Origin: Planctellipticum sp942493135
GTDB lineage: Bacteria > Planctomycetota > Planctomycetia > Planctomycetales > Planctomycetaceae
Reading direction: 5' to 3'
Length of the DNA: 64,000 nt
NCBI GenBank assembly: GCA_942493135.1
Contig: OW818684.1
Coordinates: 5,828,001-5,892,000 of the forward strand
Below, in pieces: positions 1 to 8,222 of this stretch. The position numbers and the translations under genes were made by a program. The notes below the pieces were generated by a model. That model did no database searches. It saw only the letters and a program-made list of their open reading frames with translations, and was not told the origin of the DNA. Each line of letters starts with the position of its first letter. The first letter of the stretch is position 1.

Positions 1-1663
1 GTCCCGCGGCGGCCAGTCGCTGACGGGCGCGGGCGACTTTCTCCGCGGAAGGCTCGACACAGTAGATCTTCAGTTCGCTTTGGCGGGTGAGTTCCAGGGC
101 CAGCCGGCCTTCCTCGCCGCCCACGACCAGACCGTAGCCCGCGGTGACGCCGGATCGTTTCAGGATCTCCGCTGCTGCCGCACGGTACTGCGGGCTCTGG
201 TCATCGTCCGGAAAGGTTGCGGGCTGCAGGTCAGTCACGATCTGCGGCGACGGAGCCGCGGAACCGCCAAAGGAAAGGATTGCGCCGGCGTCCGTGCTGA
301 CGAGCAGCCGTCCTTCCGCGACGGCAAGGCCGCGCGCGTCACCTTCCAGCTGGTGAGTCCAGACCTGCCGTCCGTCTTTTGAATCGTACGCGGTGACGCG
401 GCCGGGGCCTCCCACGATAACGACGTTGCCGGCGGCCAGGAGCGACTTGTCGTCGCCGGTTTCGGTCGACCAGACGATTCCGACGGCTTCGAGCTGCTTC
501 ATTTCCGCAGCGCCTGCGCGGATCTGCTCCCGCAATTGATCGGCCTCGTCGCCCTTCAGGTTACGGAGCGACTTGGCCTGGTTGGAGAGCTTCTCCTCCA
601 GAGCGTGGCGCTTGCGGCTGGCGACGGCATATTCCAGGCGATTCAGCCGGGCCAGACGCGTGCCGGTCACGATGTAGGCTGCGTCGCCCTGGATGGCCAT
701 CTGCTGTCCTTCGAACCAGCCGAAGCCGACGTCGCCGGTCAACTCGTCCATCGCGAGCAGGTGGTGCTCGCCGCCTGAGTAGAGCTGGCCATCCGCCAGA
801 ATGGCGCGCGTTCCGCCGACGACGCCGCCTGCCGCGCCGCGCCAGCTATGCGTCCGCTTGTGGAGCAGCTTGTTGGCCTTGAGATCAAAAACGGCGGGGA
901 GCGAGCCGCCCGACGGGACCACCAGCAGATCGTCTTTCGCGAGCAGGTAGCCCTGGGGCGAAAGATCGTTCCGGCCGGCGTCCTGCGCGCTGAGGTTTTC
1001 CTGCTGCCAGACCTGTCGGCCGGTCAGGGCGTCGACGCCGTACAGATAGATGTCCTCGTGCGGGAAGATCCCGGCCCCCATGTAGGCGACGCCCTGGTGG
1101 ACCATGAGTCCGGTGCGAACCGGCCACTTGGAAATCAGCTCGCCGCGGGCCAGCAGCCACTCGTCGAGGGGGGCGACCTGCCGCTGCCAGAGGATGCGAC
1201 CGGTGAGCGCGTCGGCGCAGTAGGCGAATCCGTCGTCGGAGCCGAAGTAAACGCGACCGTCCTGAACTGTCGGCGCCAGTCGAATCGGGCCTCCGGTGAA
1301 GCAGGTCCAGAGGAGTTTTCCTGTGGCGAGGTCGCGGCAGTGGAGCTGGTGATCGACCGTGGAGCCGAAGTAGACGCGGCCATCGACGACGACGGTGCGG
1401 AAGGCGTCATCGAAGCGGATGCGATGAGCCAGCAGCTTGCCTTCGATCGTGCGGCCTTCGGCACTCGACCAGGCGAGCTTCGGCGCGGCGGGGGCCTGAT
1501 AGGTCCACTGCAACGCCAGCGGCAGGGGCAATTGCTCGTCGGTCGAGAAGGTTCTCTGGTTGTTGCCACCTTCCGTGGGCCAGTCGGCCGCGGAAAGACC
1601 GGCTGGAAATGCCGTGCTGAACGACAACAGCGCGAGTGCGAGGAGTCGAGTGCTGGAACGCAT
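1..1663 (-). CDS. Secreted PQQ-like beta-propeller protein with methyltransferase-like C-terminal part (3' end outside window)
   Basis: Reading the minus strand from the ATG at 1663 gives an open frame of 554 codons that continues past base 1. It begins with a signal peptide (MRSSTRLLALALLSFSTAF, then Ala-rich, ending near LSAADWP). It then has repeated propeller blades of the type DGRVYFGS..GxLLW, for example VYFGSTVDHQLHCRD and VYFGSDDGFAYCADA. These match the BamB/PQQ-like WD40 fold. Near the truncated end the sequence YGLVVGGEEGRLALEL followed by an acidic VEPS resembles motif I of class I SAM-dependent methyltransferases. Planctomycetes encode many such exported propeller proteins, and binding of real PQQ is not implied. 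It follows the ThiF-like gene after about 70 bases on the same strand. The substrate is unknown. Confidence 0.85.
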   Translation of the reverse strand, partial: MRSSTRLLALALLSFSTAFPAGLSAADWPTEGGNNQRTFSTDEQLPLPLALQWTYQAPAAPKLAWSSAEGRTIEGKLLAHRIRFDDAFRTVVVDGRVYFGSTVDHQLHCRDLATGKLLWTCFTGGPIRLAPTVQDGRVYFGSDDGFAYCADALTGRILWQRQVAPLDEWLLARGELISKWPVRTGLMVHQGVAYMGAGIFPHEDIYLYGVDALTGRQVWQQENLSAQDAGRNDLSPQGYLLAKDDLLVVPSGGSLPAVFDLKANKLLHKRTHSWRGAAGGVVGGTRAILADGQLYSGGEHHLLAMDELTGDVGFGWFEGQQMAIQGDAAYIVTGTRLARLNRLEYAVASRKRHALEEKLSNQAKSLRNLKGDEADQLREQIRAGAAEMKQLEAVGIVWSTETGDDKSLLAAGNVVIVGGPGRVTAYDSKDGRQVWTHQLEGDARGLAVAEGRLLVSTDAGAILSFGGSAAPSPQIVTDLQPATFPDDDQSPQYRAAAAEILKRSGVTAGYGLVVGGEEGRLALELTRQSELKIYCVEPSAEKVARARQRLAAAG

Positions 1664-1733
1664 GGACGAGTTCTCCGTCTGTGGCGATGACGCCTTGAAT
1701 CCCGGACATCCCGCAGAAACTGACTCAAACACG

Positions 1734-2507
1734 TTATGGCGCAGATGTTAAGTTTTGGTTGACGCCGCAGGTTGCGCAGTCTTCGCGGCGGGCGACCGGA
1801 AGGGTGCGGAAGGCCATGTCACGGAGGTCGAACAGCAGCAGACGTCCGGCGAGGGGCTCTCCGAGGCCCGCAATCACCTTAATCACTTCCATTGCCGCCA
1901 GCGAGCCGACGGTACACGAAACTGCGCTGAAGACCGGGAATTGCCGCTTCCAATTGGGAGGGGGTTCCGGATAGAGGCAGTTCAGGCACGCCGTCCGGCC
2001 GGGAATGACGGTCGTCAAACGGCCTTCGAGTTCGTACATGGCGCAGTCGATCAGCGGCTTGTGCTGACGGACGGCTTCGCGGTTCATCAGCAGGCGTTCG
2101 GAGAAGAGGGGGGCGGCGCTGACGACGACATCGCAGCGTTCGACGATCTCGGCGGCGTTGCTCTCGACGATGTTCTCATCGACGGTTTCGATGGCGATGT
2201 TCGGATTCAGTTCTTTCAGCCGGCGCTCGGCGGATTCGACGCGCGGACGTCCGACGCCTGCCGTCGTCATCAGGAGCTGCCGATTGAGGTCGTTGAGCCT
2301 CAGGTTTCCAGCATGGGCCAGGATCAGGCGACCGACGCCCGCGGCCGCCAGTTGCAGGGCGACAGAGCCGCCGACGCCCCCTGTGCGCGAGATCAGGACG
2401 CTGGCTCCTTTGAGCCGGAGCTGGCCGGCGAGGCCGAAGTCGCGGTGAGTCAACTGCCACGCGTAGCGATCCAGTTCGTCGTCGGTCAGATCGGGAAGCG
2501 AGTTCAT
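1734..2507 (-). CDS. ThiF/MoeB/HesA-family E1-like protein with altered adenylation residues
   Basis: 257 aa, start chosen at MNSLPDLTDDELDRY just after the moaD-like stop (10 bases between them). The family activates the C-terminus of ubiquitin-fold sulfur carriers by adenylation. Visible features are the nucleotide loop TGGVGGS (residues 42-48), the conserved arginine motif DLNRQLL (73-79), and two CxxC zinc pairs at C174/C177 and C244/C247. Compared by eye with E. coli MoeB, the acidic LLDFD strand is replaced by LILAHAG, Lys86 aligns with Arg (VGRPRVESA), and Asp130 (CTDN) aligns with the non-acidic SAAP. It lies next to a MoaD-like gene and a molybdate/tungstate transporter, so a role in pterin-cofactor sulfur transfer is likely. 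Its catalytic competence is doubtful. Confidence 0.8.
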   Translation of the reverse strand: MNSLPDLTDDELDRYAWQLTHRDFGLAGQLRLKGASVLISRTGGVGGSVALQLAAAGVGRLILAHAGNLRLNDLNRQLLMTTAGVGRPRVESAERRLKELNPNIAIETVDENIVESNAAEIVERCDVVVSAAPLFSERLLMNREAVRQHKPLIDCAMYELEGRLTTVIPGRTACLNCLYPEPPPNWKRQFPVFSAVSCTVGSLAAMEVIKVIAGLGEPLAGRLLLFDLRDMAFRTLPVARREDCATCGVNQNLTSAP

Positions 2508-2517
2508 CGAGTTCAGT

Positions 2518-2802
2518 CTAACCTCCGGCAATCGGCGGCAAGAGCACCACAGAGTCGCCGTCCTGCAGGACGGTCGAGGCGGCCTGTCGCGCCGGGCACG
2601 CGGTTTCGTTGACGGCAACCAGGAGGCTGGGTTGCATGGTTCCGGCCTGGGTCAGCAGATGCGGCCTGGCGGATTCTCCGACGGACTCGCCCAGTTGGGC
2701 CAGGAGCGCTGCAACGGTGGATCCCTCGGGAAGCTCGACGCGGTCGTCGGACCGCCCGACGGCGGTCCGGAGTTGTCCGGTGTACTGGATCAGGAGTTTC
2801 AT
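2518..2802 (-). CDS. moaD: MoaD/ThiS-family ubiquitin-like sulfur carrier
   Basis: 94 aa. The start MKLLIQYTGQLRTAVG is chosen because it overlaps the upstream ATPase stop as ATGA (2799-2802) and gives the normal MoaD length of 80-95 aa. The beta-grasp pattern and the terminal PPIAGG are visible. The di-glycine end is the residue pair that becomes a thiocarboxylate in molybdopterin synthase small subunits. In this operon it sits between the oxyanion transporter and its probable E1-like partner. No MoaE, MoaA or MoaC gene is in the window, so the acceptor is not known. It could instead serve a tungsten cofactor. Confidence 0.85.
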   Translation of the reverse strand: MKLLIQYTGQLRTAVGRSDDRVELPEGSTVAALLAQLGESVGESARPHLLTQAGTMQPSLLVAVNETACPARQAASTVLQDGDSVVLLPPIAGG

Positions 2803-3524
2803 CGCATCTCGCTCCGGTGTGTCATTGCGGCCTTCTGAAAGTCCGGCGGCGCGCACTGCGCGGCGAGCGCTTCGAGCTGTTCGATGGGACGTTCGGCGAC
2901 CTGGCGCGACTCGATCACAAACAGGGAATCGGCGAGAGCCCGGGCCTCGGCCCGGTTGTGGGTGATGTGCAGCGTTGTCAGGCCGCGGTCCCGCTGGATC
3001 GATCGGAGGAGTTCGCAGAGGCGTTCCCGGGTCGTTTCGTCGAGTGCCGCGAGAGGCTCGTCCAGCAGCAGAATCTGCGGTTCGAAGGCCAGCGCCCGGC
3101 CGAGCGCGACGCGCTGCGCCTCGCCGCCACTGAGATGACGGATGTGCCGGTCCAGCAGCTTGTCGATGCCGAGCACGTGAGACAGTTCGGCGACGCGATC
3201 CCGAAGCGTGGCCCGGTCGGCGCGACGGATTCGCAGTGCGAACTCCAGATGCCCGCGGACGGTCATGGTGGGAAACAGGGCGAGGTCCTGCGGGACGTAG
3301 CCGATGCCCCGATCGGCGGGCTTCCAGCGGGTGACGTCGACGCCGCCGACGATTACTCGACCGGCGGCGACCGTGCGCAGCCCGCAGATGGCCTCCAGGA
3401 TGGTCGTTTTGCCCTCACCTGTGCGTCCCATCAGGATCGCATAGCCTCCCTGCGGGACCGTAAGGTTGAGCTGGCTCAGGACGAACGGACCGGAGCGGAT
3501 CGTGACGTCGCGGAGGTCGATCAT
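2799..3524 (-). CDS. modC: Molybdate/tungstate ABC transporter ATP-binding protein (ModC-like)
   Basis: 241 aa ABC ATPase powering oxyanion import. Walker A is GRTGEGKTT (33-41), the Q-loop lies in GYVPQDLALFP (75-85), the signature LSGGE is at 131-135, Walker B is ILLLDEP (151-157), and the H-loop is in LHITHNRAEA. It is shorter than classical ModC (about 350 aa) and lacks the C-terminal TOBE/molybdate-sensing domain, so substrate feedback through that domain is absent. It overlaps the permease gene by 4 bases upstream and the moaD-like gene by 4 bases downstream, which suggests translational coupling. Substrate could be molybdate, tungstate or sulfate. The moaD neighbour favours Mo or W. 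Confidence 0.88.
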   Translation of the reverse strand: MIDLRDVTIRSGPFVLSQLNLTVPQGGYAILMGRTGEGKTTILEAICGLRTVAAGRVIVGGVDVTRWKPADRGIGYVPQDLALFPTMTVRGHLEFALRIRRADRATLRDRVAELSHVLGIDKLLDRHIRHLSGGEAQRVALGRALAFEPQILLLDEPLAALDETTRERLCELLRSIQRDRGLTTLHITHNRAEARALADSLFVIESRQVAERPIEQLEALAAQCAPPDFQKAAMTHRSEMR

Positions 3525-4405
3525 CGATTGACCTCCGTTCCCAGCAGCCGGACGAGACCCAGGACGGCCATGGCCGCCAGGACCATCAGGAGCGAAACGG
3601 CGACGGAGGCTTCGAGCTGGCCGACGCTCAATTCCAGGAAGACGGTGGTCGAGAGGACCTCGGTCCGCATTCGAGTGGCGCCGGCGAAGACCAGGATCGG
3701 GCCGAACTCACCCAGCGATCGGGCCCAGGCGATCGTGAAGGCGGCGATCAGCCCGCGCCAGGCCTGCGGCAGGACGACTTGCAGGAAGGCCTGACTCCGG
3801 CGGCAGCCCAGCGTCAGGGCGACCTGTTCGGCGCGCGGATCGATCTGGTCGAAGGTGATGCGCATGGTCTGGACGGCGAAGGCGCACGCCACCGCGAATT
3901 GAGCCAGAACGACGGCGGGTGTGGCAAACGTCACTCCGAAGCCCAGTTCTCGCTGAAACCAGTCTTCCAGCGTGCCGCCCCGGAGGGGAAGGTGGAACAG
4001 GATCAGCAGGCTCAAGCCGATGACCAGCGGCGGCAGCACTACGGGGACGTCAATCGCCGTCACAATCAGCCAGCGCCCGCGGAAGCGGAACCGCGACAGG
4101 AGATAACCCAGCGGCGTCGCCACCCAGACCGACAGCAGCGCGGAAATCGTGCAGGTGATCAGCGTGAGCCGGACGGCGAACTGAATCTCAGGCTTGCTCA
4201 ACGCCGCCACGAAGTGAGCGGGGGAGGTAAAGGCGATGTCTGCCGCCAGCATGGCGAGAATCAGGAGGATGTAACTTCCTCCCAGTCCCCCCATGAGCGT
4301 CAGGAACGGCAGATCGGAGCCGGCCCGGTGACGAGCCGGCGCCGCCAGCCCGTTTGCAGGAGCCGATGGCGCGGGATGCGAGGCGGCGGTCTGCAGCTCA
4401 GTCAT
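3521..4405 (-). CDS. modB: Molybdate/tungstate ABC transporter permease (ModB-like)
   Basis: 294 aa inner-membrane permease. After a Pro/Ala-rich cytoplasmic N-terminus of about 35 residues come about six hydrophobic helices, starting with LMGGLGGSYILLILAMLAAD. The binding-protein-dependent transport (EAA) loop is visible as LTLGCRRSQAFLQVVLPQAWRGL, followed by ARSLGEFGPILVFAG, which is typical of ModB/CysT. Start and stop overlap the neighbouring binding-protein and ATPase genes, so the three form one transcription unit. The substrate is inferred from the neighbours. Confidence 0.88.
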   Translation of the reverse strand: MTELQTAASHPAPSAPANGLAAPARHRAGSDLPFLTLMGGLGGSYILLILAMLAADIAFTSPAHFVAALSKPEIQFAVRLTLITCTISALLSVWVATPLGYLLSRFRFRGRWLIVTAIDVPVVLPPLVIGLSLLILFHLPLRGGTLEDWFQRELGFGVTFATPAVVLAQFAVACAFAVQTMRITFDQIDPRAEQVALTLGCRRSQAFLQVVLPQAWRGLIAAFTIAWARSLGEFGPILVFAGATRMRTEVLSTTVFLELSVGQLEASVAVSLLMVLAAMAVLGLVRLLGTEVNR

Positions 4406-6017
4406 TGGCCGGCTGCCGTTCGTCGAGCCAGCGGAAGCCCTCGCTGGTAAACTTCTCCTTTGATGAGTTAGTCCGAATGGCTCGGAAGAGACGCTCGCTC
4501 AATTGCCGGTGTCCCGAGTCCCGGGCGATGCCGTAGGGCTGGGTCGCCACCGAGCAGGGGAGTCCCTGAATGCGGATCGCGTCGAGAAACTCGGACGAAC
4601 CGGCTGCATTGCTGAGGTAGGCGACCGCCGCATCGAGCGAGCCGCTGCGCATCTGGTTGACGAGCATGTCGCCGGTCGGCGTCTGGACGACGACGTTCTT
4701 CATCAGTTCCGTCTGCAGGCCACTTTCCGCAAAGGTCTTTTGCGTAATCCAGCCCATCGCACACTGTTTTTCGTGGCCGATGCCGACGCGCAACTTGGCC
4801 TGTGCGAGGTCCTTCAGCGATTTGATGCCGAACGGATTTCCCTTCTTCACCAGAATCACGAGCTCGTTTTGCGAGACCGACTGAGACTCCGGGAACAGAT
4901 CCTGCACCTGGTTCATGAATTCGGAGTCGCAGGCGAAGTAGGCGTCCGGCACCTGGCCGGCCTTCATCTGCGCCACGAGAATTCCGCAGCCGTTGTAGAC
5001 CCGCGTCACCCGGACGCCTTCCCGTTCTTCGAAGGCCTTGATCGTTTCCTCGATGGCCGGCCGGAGCATGGAACCCGCGTAGAGGGTCAATTTCGGCTGT
5101 TCGCTCCAGGGGTCGCTTTCGACCGGCTGGAAGCCGAACTCGCGATAGCGGACCAGCCCCTTGTCGCTGGCGCTCAAGTAGCGGGCAAAGTGCAGCGCCT
5201 GGCGGGGGGCTGTGCTCGATTTCAACAGCGCTATGGCGACTCGAGAGTTGATGGTCGAAAGTTCGGGGATGGAGACTCCTTCCAGCGTCGCGTAGTCGTG
5301 CAGGACTGGGCCGTAGACGATTCCCGCGTCGACCGCTCCGATTTTGACGTCGTTGGCGACTTCGTTGACCGTGGTCTTGAAGACGGTGGTGTGCTGCTGC
5401 AGCGCGTCCCACTGGCCGGTCTCGGTCAACGTCAGACGGGTCAACTTACCGATCGCGGTGCCTTCGAAGCTTCCCTGAGCCAGGCGGACATTGTCGCGGA
5501 GAAGGTCGGCCAGCGTCTTGATTCCCAAGGGATTTCCCTGGGGGACCGCCACGACGGCCCGCATATCCGCGAGCTGGAGCTCGTCGTCGATGAGATCCCG
5601 TGAGCGGGCGATCGACAGGAAACTGTCGTCCGCGGGGAGGTACAGGTCTCCCGTTTTGGAGACCTCCAGCGACGCGAGCAGCGATTGAGACGCCCCGTAC
5701 TGAATCTGCACCGGACGACCGAACTCATTTTCATAATCGTGTCGAATCGCCTCCATCACGGCACGATTGCTGGCGGCGCAGTAGACGACCAGCGGCTGGA
5801 CGGCGGGGGATGCTCCGCTGACGCTGACGCTGAGTTGAGCCGGTCGCTCGCGCAGACTGAACAGGAGCAGGCCGAGGATCGCGAGAGAGCCGATCATGGC
5901 CACGACGGGCCACGAAACGGAACCGCGGCGATTCCGGTCATTGGATTCTGGAGCCCGGCCTGCGCCAGCCGCACCGATGGGCGGGATGAGTTTTGCCAAG
6001 AAGTGGGCACGTTGCAT
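4398..6017 (-). CDS. modA: Membrane-anchored tandem-domain substrate-binding protein (two ModA-like domains)
   Basis: 539 aa, about twice the length of ModA. A charged N-terminus and one hydrophobic helix at about 36-55 (SWPVVAMIGSLAILGLLLF) anchor it. Two homologous extracytoplasmic binding domains follow. Domain 1 (about 75-300) has VVYCAASNRAVMEAI, GASQSLLASLE and VAVPQGNPLGIKTLADL. Domain 2 (about 308-530) has LTLYAGSMLRPAIEETI, GCGILVAQMKAGQVPD and LVKKGNPFGIKSLKDL. The paired motifs point to an internal duplication and fusion. The gene leads the operon and overlaps the permease by 8 bases. One fused protein may present two ligands, or two oxyanion types, to a single permease. That is inference; the two-domain architecture is directly visible. 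Confidence 0.87.
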   Translation of the reverse strand: MQRAHFLAKLIPPIGAAGAGRAPESNDRNRRGSVSWPVVAMIGSLAILGLLLFSLRERPAQLSVSVSGASPAVQPLVVYCAASNRAVMEAIRHDYENEFGRPVQIQYGASQSLLASLEVSKTGDLYLPADDSFLSIARSRDLIDDELQLADMRAVVAVPQGNPLGIKTLADLLRDNVRLAQGSFEGTAIGKLTRLTLTETGQWDALQQHTTVFKTTVNEVANDVKIGAVDAGIVYGPVLHDYATLEGVSIPELSTINSRVAIALLKSSTAPRQALHFARYLSASDKGLVRYREFGFQPVESDPWSEQPKLTLYAGSMLRPAIEETIKAFEEREGVRVTRVYNGCGILVAQMKAGQVPDAYFACDSEFMNQVQDLFPESQSVSQNELVILVKKGNPFGIKSLKDLAQAKLRVGIGHEKQCAMGWITQKTFAESGLQTELMKNVVVQTPTGDMLVNQMRSGSLDAAVAYLSNAAGSSEFLDAIRIQGLPCSVATQPYGIARDSGHRQLSERLFRAIRTNSSKEKFTSEGFRWLDERQPAND

Positions 6018-6078
6018 GTCGCGTGTCTCACTGGGAAAAGAAAGTTTCTGCGAACCACGGACGACCAGGCGGGCGGAC

Positions 6079-7263
6079 TCAGCGGGGCGGCCCCTCGTTC
6101 AGATACAGCTTGACGTTATGCGTTGCGCGGCCGCCTGCCACCAGATCGATCCGGCTGTCTCCGTTCAGATCCGCCCCGAAGGCATCCTCCACGGCGACTC
6201 CCAGATGGTCGACGATATGCTTCTTCCAGCGTCCGGTCGCCTGGTCATCACAGTCGTAGACATACAGCCCCGGACCCGGCTGCGGTCCGGCGCTGGCCTC
6301 GCGATGGCCGACGATGACTTCGTCTTCCGGGTCGGCGTCGAGGTTGGCGGTCCAGACTGCGTGTCCCTGTTTCAGGCCGTCTTCGATAACCATCCGATTC
6401 CAGAGGCCGGCGGGATCGGTCCCGGGGGTGTAGACGGCGACGGACGTCCCATGCATCGGTTCGACCGTGGCGATGAACCGCTGGCCGTTACGCAGCTTGC
6501 CGACTTTCAGCTCTCCGGCCCCGCGCTGGTCGGGCTTCTCGCCTGCGGCGCCCGTTCCAATCGGCGTGCGGGAGAATCCGTCCGCAGTTCTACGAATCAG
6601 GGAAACACCTTCCTGCGACGCGGTCAGCGTGTCGAGGCGTCCGTCGCCGTCCCAGTCGATGTGAGAATGATTATGTATCCGGTCGAGGGAGTGATCGAGG
6701 ATCGTGGGCTGCCAGCGGCTGGTCGCCGGTTGGGCCGGGATCTCGAACGCGGTCAGTCGGACGCCGTCGCCGACGGTCTTGTTGAGGGGCGAGATCACGA
6801 GCTGTGGACGCCCGGTCCCGAGGACGTCGGCGAAGCTCATCCGGTGCAGCCAGGTTTCTTTGCCGATGGGATGGACCTGCCATTTTTCATCGGGGTTGGC
6901 GCGTCGCGAAATCCAGTAGAGGGTGCCGAGCTTCGTCCAGCCGGCGCCGAGTGCGAAGTCAAGCTGGCCGTCTCCGTCGATATCGTGCGGGGCGAGGCAG
7001 ACGTGGTCGAGTTCGACCTGGTTTTCGAGGATGACGTGCTTCGCCCACGACGGGTTTTCGTACCACTGCACGCGGTTCTCACTGACCGCGACGATATCCG
7101 GCTTGCCGTCGCCGTTCACATCGGCCGGCAGCACCGCATAGCAGACTTTGCCGATGTCCGGGTCGATGACGACTTCGCGGAAGCGGGGAAAGTCTGCGGC
7201 CGTGAGACCAGTGGACGTCGTCACGAACAGAGCGGCGACAAAAGTCGCGAACATGCGTGGCAT
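6079..7263 (-). CDS. Secreted FG-GAP/VCBS-repeat beta-propeller protein
   Basis: 394 aa, start placed at MPRMFATFVAALFVTT, which gives a clean signal peptide ending TGLTAAD. Calcium-loop repeats of the integrin-like type recur: DVNGDGKPDIVAVS, DIDGDGQLDFALG, DWDGDGRLDTLTA and DLNGDSRIDLVAGG. These mark FG-GAP/VCBS propeller blades. Such proteins are abundant and exported in Planctomycetes. No enzymatic motif is visible. It is on the same strand as the transporter operon but separated by a short gap, and I see no functional link. Confidence 0.82.
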   Translation of the reverse strand: MPRMFATFVAALFVTTSTGLTAADFPRFREVVIDPDIGKVCYAVLPADVNGDGKPDIVAVSENRVQWYENPSWAKHVILENQVELDHVCLAPHDIDGDGQLDFALGAGWTKLGTLYWISRRANPDEKWQVHPIGKETWLHRMSFADVLGTGRPQLVISPLNKTVGDGVRLTAFEIPAQPATSRWQPTILDHSLDRIHNHSHIDWDGDGRLDTLTASQEGVSLIRRTADGFSRTPIGTGAAGEKPDQRGAGELKVGKLRNGQRFIATVEPMHGTSVAVYTPGTDPAGLWNRMVIEDGLKQGHAVWTANLDADPEDEVIVGHREASAGPQPGPGLYVYDCDDQATGRWKKHIVDHLGVAVEDAFGADLNGDSRIDLVAGGRATHNVKLYLNEGPPR

Positions 7264-7350
7264 CGCCGGGGCGCCTCCGGGGAAGTCGGGAACCAAGTCT
7301 GGGACTATGGTAGTTCAGACGGTCCCGGCTCGCCATCGGCGGGCCCGAAC

Positions 7351-8025
7351 TCAGGGGAGCGGCCAGATTTTCGGTGTGGTCGGCAGAGAGCGAAGCCAGC
7401 AGAGCCCGGACGTGGCAATCGGGATCAGCAGCAACCACCATGCCGACCGGACGAGTTCGGCGCGGGCGGAACTGGCGGAGCCGGCGATGGCCGGCGTCGG
7501 TCGGTAGTTGCGGATCTTCGGCCACCAGCGGGGGACGCGTTGGCAGTAGTCGATGTAGGGCTCGCCGAGCTTTTCCCGAAGATAGCGTTCCTCGGCGGGG
7601 ACGACGGCCAGCGGATAGAGCGCAACCGGCCCGAGACAGATGACGGCAAACGTCCAGCTCTTGAGAAACAGAACCGCCGCGACGGCAATCAGAAGCGTGC
7701 CCCAGTAGAGCGGATTCCGGCAGAGCGAATACGCGCCCTCGCAGACGACTTCGCGGCCCTTGCGACCGGCGATGGAACGGGTGGCCCACAGGCGAATCAG
7801 GACTCCCAGGGCCAGCGTCACGAAGCCGGCCAAGTCGAGCCAGAAGTCGGCGGTCGCCTCTTCGGAGATGGAAGGGCGAGAAAGGACTACGAGCGCCAGC
7901 CCGACCAGCACGCACAACACGGTGAGGGGCAGTCGAATGCGGTAGGCCCAGCTGTCATTCAATGATGCCAAGGAGATGCCATTCTTGACTGCGTAGAGAA
8001 GGGGGCCGTCACGCGGTCGTCTCAA
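7351..8025 (-). CDS. Isoprenylcysteine carboxyl methyltransferase-family membrane protein
   Basis: 224 aa with about five hydrophobic segments. The C-terminal motif RNPLYWGTLL...EERYLREKLGEPYIDYCQRVPRWWP is the signature of the ICMT/phospholipid N-methyltransferase superfamily, where the RNP...EE...Y pattern contributes to SAM binding in the membrane. In bacteria the substrates of these proteins are usually unknown (lipids or small molecules). The start at 8025 is the farthest ATG, and a shorter start is possible. It has no obvious partner gene nearby. Confidence 0.8.
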   Translation of the reverse strand: MRRPRDGPLLYAVKNGISLASLNDSWAYRIRLPLTVLCVLVGLALVVLSRPSISEEATADFWLDLAGFVTLALGVLIRLWATRSIAGRKGREVVCEGAYSLCRNPLYWGTLLIAVAAVLFLKSWTFAVICLGPVALYPLAVVPAEERYLREKLGEPYIDYCQRVPRWWPKIRNYRPTPAIAGSASSARAELVRSAWWLLLIPIATSGLCWLRSLPTTPKIWPLP

Positions 8026-8222
8026 AAATCAACACCCGCTTGGCGACTCAGAGTAAGCACCTGCGACAAAAATGAAAATCCTGCGAGACCGTGATTTTGG
8101 GCACGTTTCCAAATCTCAAGAATTGCATCGGGGCGATTCGGGCTGGCAACTGGACGCGACAGCCGCCATTCTCAGTATTGAGATGCTCGTGACCTGTCCA
8201 GTCGGCCGAACGGTCGAATGGC

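Noticed and set aside
5896..7965. Long plus-strand open frame of 689 codons
   Set aside because: It runs antisense to the VCBS and methyltransferase-like genes, has low-complexity Arg/Gly/Asp-rich translation and no recognisable motif. It is a by-product of GC-rich codon bias.
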